From assembly GCA_006937955.1 (NCBI GenBank), contig SSNP01000007.1, positions 3,390,551 to 3,454,550 on the forward strand: a stretch of 64,000 nt of DNA. Direction: 5' to 3'. How positions within the stretch are numbered: the stretch's first letter is position 1; each line of letters opens with the position of its first letter. Below the pieces are notes generated by a model, which ran no database searches, was not told the DNA's origin, and saw only the letters and a program-made list of their open reading frames with translations. The translations under genes were made by a program, and so were the position numbers. Positions 25,294 to 37,665 of the stretch are shown here, one piece after another. Source of the DNA: Pachypanchax playfairii (Eukaryota > Chordata > Actinopteri > Cyprinodontiformes > Aplocheilidae).

Positions 25294-28200
25294 GTAAGTT
25301 CATCAACCATACAAGAACAACATGTTTACATTAAATGTATTATCTTGTGTTAAATGTTTCAGGAGAGATAACAATCCAAAGTGTTGCTAAACCTTTAACT
25401 TTAATACTTAATGCAACATAAAACTCACCTTTAAAAGTAAACTGGACATTACTAATTATGTAAGTATGTTATTATGTAAGTGCGCACAAGTATTATTTTC
25501 AGAGATATGGTTATACTCAGTAATTAATACAAATGACTAATAGCCTTAAAAATACCTATTGTTTATTATATCTACAGTATATTTGTCTAGTCCTTCTTCC
25601 TTTGTTTCATCAATTCTGTCAAATGTCTAAACATGTCAGGTTGATACACTTACTGCAAAGTGTTTCACATGCCTTGAGAGGAATGAAGGTTATCTGTAAG
25701 TTAATTCAAGTTTCCCCAACGTACATGAAGTGTCCTTGGGAATTAACCCCAAGTTGCCCCTGTAGAGTGTGTGTGTGCGTGCAGCTTAATGTTACATGTA
25801 GTGTAAAAGTACTTGGGTTAAGAACACAAACAGAAAAACACCACACTGCATACATTCACTCAATTTACCTTTTGACTTTTCAATGTCATGTAAAGTAGTT
25901 GTTGTTGTTTTTGTTTGTTTTTTACATGCAGTGAATAAGCTAGTAATAAACCCAATAAACCCTTGGTATACTGGCCTGTATTTCTATAGTATACTTCACT
26001 GTAACATTCCTTTTTATCTGCAGCTGATATTCAGCATATCTAGTGTGATCTCCAGCAACGCTGAACTGCCACATATACGGGTCAATACTGTGACATCGTT
26101 TTCTTACACTCACATATCTCATTAAGTCACAGAAACACAGAGAAATGCAGGTATGTGACAATTTTTTAATAAAGTCTATTTGAATCAAACAACTCTAAGA
26201 AATTCACCTGCTTTACACCAAAATAAATTAATAAGTAGCATAGTTACGAGTTAGAAATGAAGCAAATTCAGTTTTTACAGCTTTATGTTTACAGCAAACT
26301 CATCTGGTGTAGGGATGTCTCAGGCTGATTTCAAGTATCAGATCATCGTCTCAAGACATTTTCCATTGATCGGCATCAGAATAGCTGACCATCTGCAGCT
26401 TGATATCTATTTTTGGCCCATTGTCTATAATCTTACATCATGGTTGATGTAATACAACTGCAATTCAGTGTTGGGATGCAACATGTCAACATCTGTGCAT
26501 TATGGAAGTCAATACAGCTTAGAAGACCATAACATTTGCAAATTAGGTATCACTCGTGTGGATAATGATGCAGCTACATTCAGTACCACCAATTTATTTA
26601 AACATTTAAAATTCAAATACTTTTCTAAATGCAATGAGTTTAGCCAGCTAACTGTTAAAACTAGCATGGCTATGCAACAAAAGGCTAAATCATATTATCA
26701 TATCAGATTGAAATTTGGGATGTTTGAAATGTACACTTGTCCATTTTGTGCAAAGTGCACCAATTAATAATTCATGGATCAAGAAACTATTTTTTAACTC
26801 AACTCTGGAACACAGCAGAAACTTAACCTTAAATGACTTGGATTTTTTATAAGGGACAAAACGATCTTATTTGGAACATTCCTACCTGAAACACTTTGAT
26901 TAATACAAACTAATTAATATAATTCACATTTAGACAATAATTATGTCTATTTTAGGAGGTAGATTTGAGTTCATTACTTGGATCTCTCTGGATCATCTCT
27001 ACCACATGCTGACCCAATTAACTGTTAAATAATTAGACTTCTCTTGATTAACCATCCGATCAAATCCAACCAGAGAATTCAAGGCCTTGTACAATACTCA
27101 GCAGACTGAACGAATGTCATGTTGGCTTAACCCGGCTACACGACGGAAAGAAAGTGCATTGTGAGAGAAAGAGAGGAGAAAATAGGGAGAAAGTAAATGA
27201 GGAAGAAAGTAGGTTAAGTCAGACTGATGGCAGGTCTAAGCAAGAGATTAATTGCACTCTGTAGAAAAACGTGAAAAAGCAAATGAGAATGACAGGGTGA
27301 AAGTGAGTGAAGCTAAATGAATGCAAGTGCAAGGAAAGTGAATTTGGTGGGCTGGCAGGCCAATAAAAGAGAAAGATAGAAGAAGAGTAATTGTGATTTG
27401 ATTTACAGGCAAAACGATTAGACTCAAACCTGAACCCTGCACAGACTGCAGCAATAAGATGGCTATACTGGCTGGGACTTTACACTGAGTTGTTGGAGAA
27501 CAATGTTTTGTACTTGTTTTTATACAAATGCTGCATTCGAGTTGCTCTTCAAAGCATCTGTCAAAATTGTAAACCAAATTGAAATTGTTTCAATAGAACC
27601 TTTAATTTTTTAAATTATCAATAAAAATGCAGTTACACACTCTAAAGTGGCCAAATCAGTCACTAAATGTTTCCATGCAAAGATAAGTGACACTACGGTA
27701 CAGAGGTCTGAAATTATTTTATAGACTAAAACATGTCAGATTTTGTTGTGCTGTTTGATTTGAAATCTAGGGCTGGCAAAATGAAACATGTTCACTGTTT
27801 TCCTTTTGTTTTCTCCTCTCTGAAGTTTCTGATGGTACAGACAGTTGAGTCAAGGGCAAAATTGTGAACCAAAGTGGAAAAAAAATCATTTGCATACTTA
27901 AGAAGGCATACATAAAAGGGATAAATAGTGCTGATGGAGCTGCCAAATTCTGGAAAAGAAAACAAGTAACCTAAAATTAATAGAAAATATTTGCAAGTTT
28001 GTTCAAATATTCAACAGAAAAAATATGTCTGGCCCAATTTTCAGACCACTGGATGACTGAATTGTTACCTGTAGCTGCCCAGTTCCAACAAAAATGCTGC
28101 ATATTACAAATATGAAGGTAAATTTGGCAATTGATAAACTTGACTACATGCACCTCTGATCATTTTTCAAATAACAAGGCTTGGCAAATAGAGTGCAAAC

Positions 28201-29499
28201 AATGGAGTATATCCCAGAAAGCAGAGTTAAGAGAAAGTAAAGACACTTTCAAATGTTAAACTGAAATAGCTCTAAAACTCTGATTTAATAAATAACATGA
28301 TCCAATTTAATGGACTGGAGTTAGAATTATTTTTTATGCACAGCCTTTTCAATTGTAATTACATAAAAAGAGATACAGTAATAGTTTATGTATCCATATT
28401 TACCTGATGCTCCTTTCTTATTGGTATGATGGACCTCAGGAATCCTGAGGCCAAACATGAACTCATTTCTAAACTGATAGGACAAAGATGACAGAAGCAG
28501 AAAGTAAACTTGAGAGATAAAAGAATTAACTACAGGTTTTTACTTGCACTATTGGTACCACCAGGCATTCACATGATGGGCTAATTCACAGTTTTATCTG
28601 AGGATGAATCCTACAACTGTTTTAGAAATAAACTACCTGTATTATGGTTCATAGATCTTGGAAATATTGTCAGGGAAATTGTTATTTCTTCTTGGGTAAA
28701 CACTTTTTAGACTTGGTTATAACCTTCAGAGATTCCTCTTGTTCTTATTTTGGGTATGTCAGTTTGACTTCTTGTTTTATTCTGGAAGATCTTGTTTCTT
28801 TGTTCACTTTGTCACACCTGGTTTCTCTTCGTTAACTGCCACTCAGCTGTTCATTTCGTAGTTTCTCTCAATCTTATGCCAGGTTTTCTCTGTTCTTTGT
28901 CTAATCTTTGCGATTATTATTTTGCCAGTCAGGCCTCAAAATCTGTTGATGAATTGTCAAGTTTTCTTTATGTTGCTCCAGCAGCATCTTCAGTTCTTTT
29001 TTTTTTTTTTTTAGTTTAAATTATTCTGGTCTGTCCTTACCTACAGGACCTGCTTCTTTTGTCTTGTGTTTGGGCTCTTCTCCCACTTCTTGTCCATGAG
29101 CAGGTTAAAGTCTCTCACAGTTTATCTTGTGTGTTTTTCTGTAACAGAAAACCCAGAGTTTTCATCTTCTTGTAGTCTACAACTCACTTATAGGGAAGAC
29201 TCTGGAGTTCAGCCTTGATTTATAACAATTGTATTCCTTTTGTCTGTTTATGTCTCCTTCTCCCACTTATCTTCTGTCTTCCTGCTTTTGACCTGGAAAA
29301 TTGATTTTCCAGGTCTCATCAAAAGGTCAGAGGAGGTGTGGGGGGAGGAACTGTTTGTAAAGGAAGCAAAGGCTTGTTTTTGCAACAGTTGTCCTGATAT
29401 GTGTGTGATGATGAAAGAGGTGTACATCAATATGACACATTCTGTAAATATCCATCTGGCTAGCTTTTTTAAAATTGTTGTTGAATGTTGGGTTGCAAA

Positions 29500-30440
29500 G
29501 GTCTGGAAGAGAAACCCAGATACTCCTCCCGCTAGTGACACTCTCCATCTACTCCTGTGTGATCACAAGGTGTACCCAGGCCAGAGAGGATGTATATATA
29601 TATACATATATATATATATAATCCCTCCAGGGAGTTCTGGGTCTGCCCTGGGCTCTTCTCCCAATGGGATGTGTTTAGAAGACCTCTAGAGGAAGGAAAC
29701 AAGGAGGCATTTTAATCAGATTCCCAAACCATCTCAGCTGACTCCTTTTGATGCAACAACTTCACTCTGAGCTCGTCCCAGATGAAAGTGCTCCTCAGAC
29801 TATCTCTAAGGCTGAACCCAGACACCCTGTGGAAGAAAACTAATTTCAAACACTTGTATCCAGGATCTAATTTTTTTGGTTATGATCCAGATCTCAAGAG
29901 TTGAGGGTTGAAACGTAGACAGACCAGAAAAAAAGGAGCATTGTCTATCAGCTCAGCTCATTCAAGCAAGAGCAAAACTTTTAAAAAGGAGCTCTGAGCT
30001 CATCTCCCACCTCATCATGCTGAATAAGACAAGATACCCAAACTGTTTGACCTGAGGCAAAGACTCATTTCCAAATTGATGGTAGCATTCCACCTTTTTT
30101 GGTTGATAACCATGGTCTCAGATTAGCAAGAGCGGGCTCTCATCCTAGTTGCTTCACGCTTAACTGTGAATTACCCCGAATTACCCACAACACATTCCTA
30201 AACTAGAGATGAGACCCTGAGGACTGGAGTCAATGGGCATCCCTGGCAGAGTCAAACCTGCACTACGAAGGAGATCAAATTTTTAAGGCACTTGCTTTGC
30301 AGGTACTGGATATCTCAGTGTCCCCCACGCCCCATACTACTGCAGCAATCCTCAAAAATACTATGTGAGATGCAGCTGGAAGCCTTCTCCAAATCCACAA
30401 ATTACACTGGAGAGTCAAACTCCTATACCCATGTGAAAGC
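29500..30440 (-). mobile_element. Degraded Rex3-like (RTE clade) retrotransposon fragment
   Basis: The sequence follows the consensus of the common teleost Rex3 element, read antisense: the gctcttctcccaatgggatg block at 29651-29670, ggcatccctggcagagtcaa at 30237-30256 (reverse strand reads QGCP, a reverse transcriptase motif), and gccttctccaaatccacaaa at 30381-30400. The frame is destroyed by substitutions and deletions, and a (TA)n tract interrupts it at 29591-29621. The 3' end of the element is at the low coordinate. The family assignment is from memory of the consensus. Confidence 0.75.
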
Positions 30441-31374
30441 TACACCTCTGACAATCTGCCAAAGTCGTCACTCCTTCTCCATTATGTAAATACTGTAATT
30501 GGAATTAAATATATTTAATGTGATGAAAGACACTGTGCATTTGTGTGGAAGAGAGATCGTGAAATGCATCAACAGACTATAACAAAGCAGCAAACGGATA
30601 ATGCTGTTCTGTTGAATGCATCATTTAAAATCTGTTGTTTTAAAATAACAAAGCACTCTGAGAAGGGATTTTGTGAAAAGTATGTTTCCTTCGCTCAGTG
30701 TTTCATCTCATCAAATTTAGAGCAAAATATTTGGAAAAAAATGCAACAAAGGAAACCAATAATGTGTAAAAATTCAGAAATAATAAATACATGATTTAAT
30801 GTATTTAGCATAATACTAAATGTGGAGCTTTTCATTTTAGTTTTCTTCACCACTGACAATGAATGTATTTCTACTTGGCACCTATACTCATGGTGGAGTA
30901 TTTATTTTCCTTTCATGTAGCACCCCTTCACTGTCATCCCAACCTGCTCTCTATGCTGCTGAGAAGTCGGCAAATGCCTGTGAACATAAGCTGTTTGTCA
31001 TCAGCAGAGATGAATTTGACTTCAAGTCCATGATAGTGGAGAGCTTTGTGGCCCTTGAGATTAATCATAAGGAGAAGATGTCATATCCATCTTCCAGCTG
31101 CGCAAAGCAACCAAAACACAGACAGGAATGTGTACTGGATAAGAAGAAGCAAAGCCTGTTGATGCACTCCTAAGTCAGAAACATATCTATTGCTTTTCAG
31201 TTTTCTATAGTTTCTGTCTTTTTAAGAAATTCTCATCTCATTTTATTCAAGTTATTACAATGAATAATATAATATGAATAACCTGATAATGAAATGTCAC
31301 ATTTTTTTCTGAACACTGACACAGTTCTACATTCCAGCTTTACTTTTTTATCATGGCATGTGTTTCTATGTTTT

Positions 31375-31468
31375 TCCCATTTGTGAGTTTTCTCTGAGGA
31401 CTCCAGTTTTCTTCCACAGACCAAAAACATGGATTTCAGCTTAATTGGCAACTCTAAATTGTGTCTAG

Positions 31469-31537
<69 letters not shown>
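31375..31537 (+). repeat. Dispersed fish repeat fragment ending in (TG)n
   Basis: Segment 31403-31470, with cttccacagaccaaaaacat and aattggcaactctaaatt, matches a dispersed repeat very common in teleosts. It runs into 68 bp of uninterrupted TG at 31470-31537, which is likely length-polymorphic. Confidence 0.75.
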
Positions 31538-31538
<1 letters not shown>

Positions 31539-32561
31539 CTCTGAGCTACAACAGCAACCATACCACAGTGAACCCTGCAAATGCTTCTAACTGACCAGAT
31601 GAAAGATATGAGTGCATCAGTTAAATCACTGTAAATTACATCACATGGATAAAGTAGAGCTTGATTTGCTTCCTCATGACTCAGAGTTCATATTGTAACA
31701 GACGTTCAAAGAGCAGCAAAAGTGACTGTATTGTTGTGTAAATGGAGCCTGGATCAAATCCTGCCTTCTTCCCTCGCTACTCTATGGAAGTGGATGGGTG
31801 TTTACCATCAACACAGGGCTTCAGTGTGCTATAGCTTCCTGAAGAACTATTCAATCACAGCTTATTGGCATGACTGTTGACAGCAGAACAATGTTGCCAG
31901 CATAGGAGATGATGGAAAATCTGTTATCTACTTTTCTTTCTTCGTATCCATTTGCTACTTCTATGTGTGTGTCTGTTTCTCAGTAATTTCCTGTCCATCT
32001 CTCTTTGTGCCTTACTGCCCCCCCCCCACTCTTTTCTTTCTAAAGGGTATTTGCCTTACTGCAAGATTTTGCATCTTTTCATCCTTTTTTTTCATCCTCC
32101 TCATTCTCCTTCTGAACTAGCTGCAATGAGCTTGGGTGAATGATCTCTAACCAGTATATCCATAGCCCTTCAATTTCAGAAGAAACTTAAAAACTTATCT
32201 GAAATGCAAAACTTTTCTGTTGATCTTAAAAGTTTGGATGGAATTAATTAAATGTATAAAAATGTTTTAGCCACACTTAGACTTACATGCTGTTGTATAC
32301 ATCCTGCTCTGGCAAGGACATGAATATTAATGACAGGAAATAAATGAACACTTTCTCAGATTAGTTCAGTCTCTTTTCTTCTCTCTTCATTAAGTTTTCG
32401 TGAACTTTCTCTGAATCTCTGTGTAATGAACACAGCCAGATAAATGTTTGTGGACCTGCAGTCTTAGAACGAGTAGACACCATAACTGCTCCACCCTCTT
32501 GGACTCTAAAATCTGTGTTAACCTCTCCATGTCTAACTTTTCCCCTTGATTTATACTTTAG

Positions 32562-32693
32562 ACTCTGCAATTGTCAACGGAGTGTACTGGTCTGAGGCCC
32601 TGAACAAAGTGTTTGTGGATAACTTTGAGAGAGACCCCTCCCTCATATGGCAATACTTCGGCAGTGCCAAGGGCTTTTTCAGACAGTACCCAG
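32562..32693 (+). CDS. cacna2d3: cacna2d3 exon 4 of window
   Basis: Acceptor ttatactttag ends at 32561 and donor gtaagt begins at 32694; 132 nt, phase 1 to phase 1. With the split codon it reads DSAIVNGVYWSEALNKVF and ends WQYFGSAKGFFRQYPG. Window residues 114-157. FGSAKGFFRQYPG is a family-conserved block before the VWA domain. Confidence 0.95.
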
Positions 32694-33999
32694 GTAAGTG
32701 TTAGCTTTATAAATTTGAGATACATGTGGCTAGAGAACATGCATGTAATTAAGCCGCTGTCATGTTAAATCATAAAGGCAGGGGTGTGTGGGGGGGGATG
32801 CTGGTCTTCAGTGACTGACAGACTGTAACTGGAGGCTGGAAGGGTGGGAAAGTGAAGAAGGAGGAGTAAGAAGGTAGGAGGGAGTTTAGAGATTATAATA
32901 TGAAGAAGGAAAGACATGAAACAACTCAAGCAGAAAAAAGGGAGATTAATTATACACATGATTTATACTGTCATAAATTAGAGGGTTTTATTTTCATTTT
33001 TGTCTTTTGAACTTTTCAATCCGGAACAACACACTGGAAGAAGATCTGAACCCAAACGGAGAGACTGAAAGATGATGGAGCTGAAAGTTTAGCAGAGACT
33101 AACAGACAGTGATTGTAATCTATGATAGGGATGGAGAAATATCAGACAGGGCCAGCTGATTGTTTGATAGTCTATGATCTGGTGCTGTAGAACAGCAGGA
33201 AACAGGTTTAGATGGCATGATTGATTACACACATCACCTGAACTCCAGGACCAGCTCCTGCAATCAGAATGAGGAAGAGAGAGAGGTAAGAAGACGAGGA
33301 TGGGACAGGAACTGTGACACAGTTAATAAACACACAACCGGCTGCATCTGCTTACAGATCTCACTGTAAAGACAAAATGTTTCCACTGGGATAAACAGAA
33401 ATGTATCAGTTGTTATTACAAAGTGTCTGAGATTATCTTGTTGTAATTAGGTTTTACTTTTCAGCTGTGCTTCTGTTTTATTTTTGTGTGATATAGTCCC
33501 AAACCTTTTGTCTTTTTGGTAGATTTTTTCCTACCATGACACAGAGAATCAAGACGGTGTCCTACTGTTATGATTGTCCCTTTGAAATATGATCACTGAG
33601 CTGTTTGAAGGCAGTCAATTTGTTCTTTAGGGATGGTTTTACAATCAAGTGATTTGAGATTTTAGAGTTAATATGGATGATTTTCAAGGTCATGTCACCA
33701 GTCCCTAACTCGTTCTCCTCTTTTATGTGTTTTAGTTGGATCTAATTAAAGTCAGTGATGTCTAATCGTGGCCCTGGAGAGCCACCGTCCTTCTTGATTT
33801 CATTGTTTTCCTGCTCCAACACACCTGATTCAACGGTTGAATCAGTTCTTCGGCAGGTGTTTTGGAGCGGAGAAACACCTGAAACATGCAGGAACAAGAA
33901 CCAGAACCAGGTTTTAGGAAGTATATTTCTGACAAAACTGTAAAAAGTATAAGTAACTTGCATTTTATTTTTTCTTTTCAAAATATGATCCCCTTATAG
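32694..33999 (+). other. 1.3-kb intron
   Basis: Purine-rich at 32780-32950. A MITE-like fragment lies at about 33764-33930. Nothing else recognised. Confidence 0.65.
33764..33930. repeat. Foldback MITE fragment
   Basis: taatcgtggccctggagagc and the following ctccaacacacctgattcaa match a short fold-back repeat common in teleosts. The right inverted end is eroded. A related, more complete copy lies at 53550-53723. Confidence 0.6.
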
Positions 34000-34211
34000 G
34001 AATTAAATGGAAGCCAGATGAACACGGAGTTATAGCTTTTGACTGTCGGAACCGGAAGTGGTACATCCAGGCTGCCACTTCTCCAAAGGATGTGGTGATC
34101 CTGGTGGACGTCAGCGGCAGCATGAAAGGCCTGAGGTTGACGATCGCCAGGCAGACTGTTTCCTCCATTTTGGACACTCTTGGAGATGATGACTTTTTTA
34201 ATATAATTGCT
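34000..34211 (+). CDS. cacna2d3: cacna2d3 exon 5 of window: start of VWA domain with metal site
   Basis: Acceptor cccttatag, donor gtaagt at 34212; 212 nt, phase 1 in and 0 out. It encodes GIKWKPDEHGVIAFDC, then RNRKWYIQAATSPKD, then VVILVDVSGSMKG. DVSGS (34107-34121, window residues 194-198) is the MIDAS motif that binds a divalent ion and is needed for channel trafficking in the family. The RNR at 34047-34055 stands where alpha2/delta-1 and -2 have RRR, the gabapentin-binding motif. The exon ends LGDDDFFNIIA. Confidence 0.97.
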
Positions 34212-35488
34212 GTAAGTCTGATCAATGCAGCACATGTTGAGAGGTAAATTTTATAAAACACACAAGCCCTGTAATTTTTGCAGTCTTGGAAAGTCTATAT
34301 GGTGGGCTTTTGTCTTTTTGACTACATTACTGATGAATAAACAATGTCACATTGGCAGGATTTGTCTAGACCTAATATGCAGATTCAAAAGACAGAGGGT
34401 ACTAAAAATAAGTGTAATGATCACAAAAAACTAAAAAGATGGCAAAGCAAAAAAAAAAGAAAAAGAAGCAATATCACAAGCTTAAAAGCAGCCAAACAGA
34501 AAACTGCAAACATGACAAAATTTGGAACTGACAAGAAGAGAATGAAAACCAGACCTACATACTGAGAGAGGGTGATGAGATGAGTGAATGCAGCTGGTAA
34601 CTAATAACCAAAATGCAAATCAGGAGTGACAGGCAGAGAAACAGCAGTACAGAGGGAAATATGAATGATGACACTCGAAACAAAAGGAGAAACATCCATC
34701 AATCCTCTATAGAAACACAGGAAGTCTTGAATCAAACAGCAAATAAACTGAAAAATGTTTTTGCTGGTTTTGAATGTGTCAGTTCCAAACCAAACCAGGC
34801 TAAAAGAGGAGGCACAGCCCCCTGAACCTCGTCCCAGTGTTAAAATCTGCTCTCGCCTTGATCTCTGGTCTTCATCCTTCTGACAAGTTACTTCTGAACT
34901 TCTCTGCCTAATTTGGAACATCTACCTGCCAAACAAACCTCAGTGTGTCCCTCACCGCCTCCATCCTAAAAGCAAGACATTGTGGGCTTGATAAGGCTTG
35001 ACATCAGATTGCAGGTGGAGATTTGGGGCGTTTTGAATCAGGACTCTGGTGTTTACGGCTGTCAGGGTTCATTCTGAAGTCTAGTTTTCTCTCAGGCCAC
35101 AATGAGAACAGAACAGAAAAGGTACATTTGTTTGCTGTGTTTGATCACATTAAACAGTTTGAAGATTTAATGTTAAAATGCATTGTTGTTACTAAAAGCT
35201 GTTGCAAACATTAAATTAGTATAACATTGTTACATCAGGCAGCTGATATTGAGGGGAACAGTAGAGTACAACACTTGATCAATAAATATAATATGTACCC
35301 AAAAGTTTAAAAACTGCTACAAACACATGGTCTACATGAGGTACAGAGAAGAAGAGGGGCTTAGCAATTGGGTGTTCTAGTAAATTATTTGGTTTGATGT
35401 ATATTTAATTTGCTTATCTTTGTATTTGGATTATTTATCATCATTGCACGTTAAAGTGTGAATATATTGCTTGCGTTTCATTCATCTT

Positions 35489-35663
35489 TGGAGAAGGGGT
35501 AGGGCTAAATAAGCCTATGCTTCATCCTACTTCTTTTCGGGCATGTAAATTCGCATATTATGGTTGTTTTGACTATTATCATTTTGACTTTTATGATGGT
35601 TTTGTTTATTTATTTTGTTTGTTTGTTTTCTTTATTGTTCGAAATAAAGCATTCATTCATTCA
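35489..35663 (+). mobile_element. Non-LTR retrotransposon 3' tail
   Basis: gagaaggggtagggctaaat, tcctacttcttttcgggcat and the ending tgttcgaaataaagcattca resemble 3' ends of fish LINE copies. They are followed by a short ATTC tandem (cattcattcattc), as is common at LINE insertions. No coding sequence remains; the family is not resolved. Confidence 0.55.
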
Positions 35664-35991
35664 AAAAAGTTCTTATTGAAGAGATAGTTTTGTATTTCAC
35701 AAGTGGGGTTGTTTGGTGTACTTGTGAGTCTTGTGGTAGAGTCAGAGTACTCTCAGTCTGGAGAATCAGGGAGTTCTCTAAGTCTGACTAACGGCTTATG
35801 ACAAGGAAACAAAGGAGCAAATTTTTGCCTCTTAAAAACAAGTCAAATATATAAAAAATAAGTGACTCATTTAATTGCACTTTTTAATCACGTCATCACT
35901 GTTGCATTAGATGATCATTTACTTGGATGTTTATTACTATTTAAACTGAAGACAGTTTTTTCACCGAACACCATTGCTGAGAAAACATATA

Positions 35992-36190
35992 CAGTGGGGC
36001 AAAAAAGTATTTAGTCAGCCACCAATTGTGTAAGTTCTCCCACTTAAAAAGATCAGAGAGGCCTGTAATTTTCATCATAGGTATACCTCAACTATGAGAG
36101 ACAAAATGAGGAAAAAAAATCCAGAAAATCACATTGTCTGATTTTTAAAGAATTTATTTGCAAATTATGGTGGAAAATAAGTATTTGGTC
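35992..36190 (+). repeat. Tc1 left terminal inverted repeat
   Basis: 199 bp, pairing along its whole length with 37467-37665. Confidence 0.93.
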
Positions 36191-36354
36191 ACCTACAAAC
36201 AAGTAAGATTTCTGGCTTTCACAGACCTGTAACTTCTTTAAGAGGCTCCTCGGTCCTCCACTCGTTACCTGTATTAATGGCACCTGTGTGAACTCGTTAT
36301 CAGTATAAAAGACACCTGTCCACAACCTCAAACAGTCACGCTCCAAACTCCACT

Positions 36355-37449
36355 ATGGCCAAGACCAAAGAGCTGTCAAAGGACACCAGAAACAAAATTG
36401 TAGACCTTCACCAGGCTGGGAAGACTGAATCTGCAATAGGTAAGCAGCTTGGTGTGAAGAAATCAACTGTGGGAGCAATTATTAGAAAATGGAAGACATA
36501 CAAGACCACTGATAATCTCCCTCGATCTGGGGCTCCACGCAAGATCTCACCCCGTGGGGTCAAAATGATCACAAGAACGGTGAGCAAAAATCCCAGAACC
36601 ACACGGAGGGACCTAGTGAATGACCTGCAGAGAGCTGGGACCAAAGTAACAAAGGCTACCATCAGTAACACACTACGCCGCCAGGGACTCAAATCCTGCA
36701 GTGCCAGACGTGTCCCCCTGCTGAAGCCAGGACACGTCCAGGCCCGTCTGCGGTTTGCTAGAGAGCATTTGGATGATCCAGAAGAGGATTGGGAGAACAT
36801 CATATGGTCAGATGAAANNNNNNNNNNNNNNNNNNNNNNNNNNNNNNNNNNNNNNNNNNNNNNNNNNNNNNNNNNNNNNNNNNNNNNNNNNNNNNNNNNN
36901 NNNNNNNNNNNNNNNNNNNNNNNNNNNNNNNNNNNNNNNNNNNNNNNNNNNNNNNNNNNNAAGAACACCATACCTACTGTAAAGCATGGGGGTGGAAACA
37001 TCATGCTTTGGGGCTGTTTTTCTGCAAGGGGACCAGGACGACTGATCCGAGTAAAGGAAAGAATGAATGGGGCCATGTATCGTAAGATTTTGAGTGAAAA
37101 CCTCCTTCCATCAGCAAGGGCATTGAAAATGAGACGTGGCTGGGTCTTTCAGCATGACAATGATCCCAAACACACCGCCCGGGCAACGAAGGAGTGGCTT
37201 CGTAAGAAGCATTTCAAGGTCCTGGAGTGGCCTAGCCAGTCTCCAGATCTCAACCCCATAGAAAATCTCTGGAGGGAGTTGAAAGTCCGTGTTGCCCAGC
37301 GTCAGCCCCAAAACATCACTGCTCTAGAGGAGATCTGCATGGAGGAATGGGCCAAAATACCAGCAACAGTGTGTGAAAACCTTGTGAAGACTTACAGAAA
37401 ACGTTTGACCTCTGTCATTGCCAACAAAGGCTATATAACAATGTATTGA
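36355..37449 (+). CDS. Tc1-like transposase (DD34E), interrupted by assembly gap
   Basis: Cut-and-paste transposase of the Tc1/mariner superfamily. Start ATG at 36355 opens MAKTKELSKDTRNKIVDLHQ. The N-terminal paired-like DNA-binding part has two helix-turn-helix units (about residues 5-50 and 65-110) joined by PRSGAPRK, an AT-hook-like linker. The catalytic triad is visible: Asp153 in IIWSDE, Asp268 in FQHDNDPKHTA and Glu303 in NPIENLWRELK. Thirty-four residues separate the last two. The N run covers 48 codons after Asp153 and keeps the frame. The copy ends SVIANKGYITMY and TGA. All catalytic residues are present, so it may be functional; this is inferred, since the gap hides part of the core. 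Confidence 0.95.
   Translation: MAKTKELSKDTRNKIVDLHQAGKTESAIGKQLGVKKSTVGAIIRKWKTYKTTDNLPRSGAPRKISPRGVKMITRTVSKNPRTTRRDLVNDLQRAGTKVTKATISNTLRRQGLKSCSARRVPLLKPGHVQARLRFAREHLDDPEEDWENIIWSDEXXXXXXXXXXXXXXXXXXXXXXXXXXXXXXXXXXXXXXXXXXXXXXXXKNTIPTVKHGGGNIMLWGCFSARGPGRLIRVKERMNGAMYRKILSENLLPSARALKMRRGWVFQHDNDPKHTARATKEWLRKKHFKVLEWPSQSPDLNPIENLWRELKVRVAQRQPQNITALEEICMEEWAKIPATVCENLVKTYRKRLTSVIANKGYITMY
36818..36960. other. Assembly gap (143 N)
   Basis: Unresolved bases inside the transposase frame, probably because this transposon has many near-identical copies. The frame is the same on both sides. Confidence 0.99.
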
Positions 37450-37466
37450 GATTAACTTTTGTTATT

Positions 37467-37665
37467 GACCAAATACTTATTTTCCACCATAATTTGCAAA
37501 TAAATTCTTTAAAAATCAGACAATGTGATTTTCTGGATTTTTTTTCCTCATTTTGTCTCTCATAGTTGAGGTATACCTATGATGAAAATTACAGGCCTCT
37601 CTGATCTTTTTAAGTGGGAGAACTTACACAATTGGTGGCTGACTAAATACTTTTTTGCCCCACTG
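37467..37665 (-). repeat. Tc1 right terminal inverted repeat
   Basis: 199 bp, reverse complement of 35992-36190. Confidence 0.93.

Larger units (their letters stand above)
25294..32561 (+). other. 7.3-kb intron
   Basis: Holds a degraded Rex3/RTE-like LINE (29500-30440), a dispersed fish-repeat fragment with a long TG tract (31375-31537) and a C9 run near 32021. The rest is AT-rich with no recognisable gene. Confidence 0.7.
35992..37665 (+). mobile_element. Complete Tc1-like transposon
   Basis: The ends are CAGTGGGGCAAAAAAGTATT and its reverse complement. The inverted repeats 35992-36190 and 37467-37665 are both 199 bp and I see no difference between them. TA flanks both sides (35990-35991 and 37666-37667), the Tc1/mariner target duplication. 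A single open transposase frame lies between. Identical ends and an unbroken frame point to recent insertion. A 143-base run of N (36818-36960) interrupts the assembled copy. Confidence 0.95.

Noticed and set aside
31470..31537. TG tract as a CRISPR-like or regulatory repeat
   Set aside because: A simple dinucleotide microsatellite without spacers.
36408..37076. 222-codon - strand frame across the Tc1 element
   Set aside because: Antisense of the transposase, held open partly by the N run.
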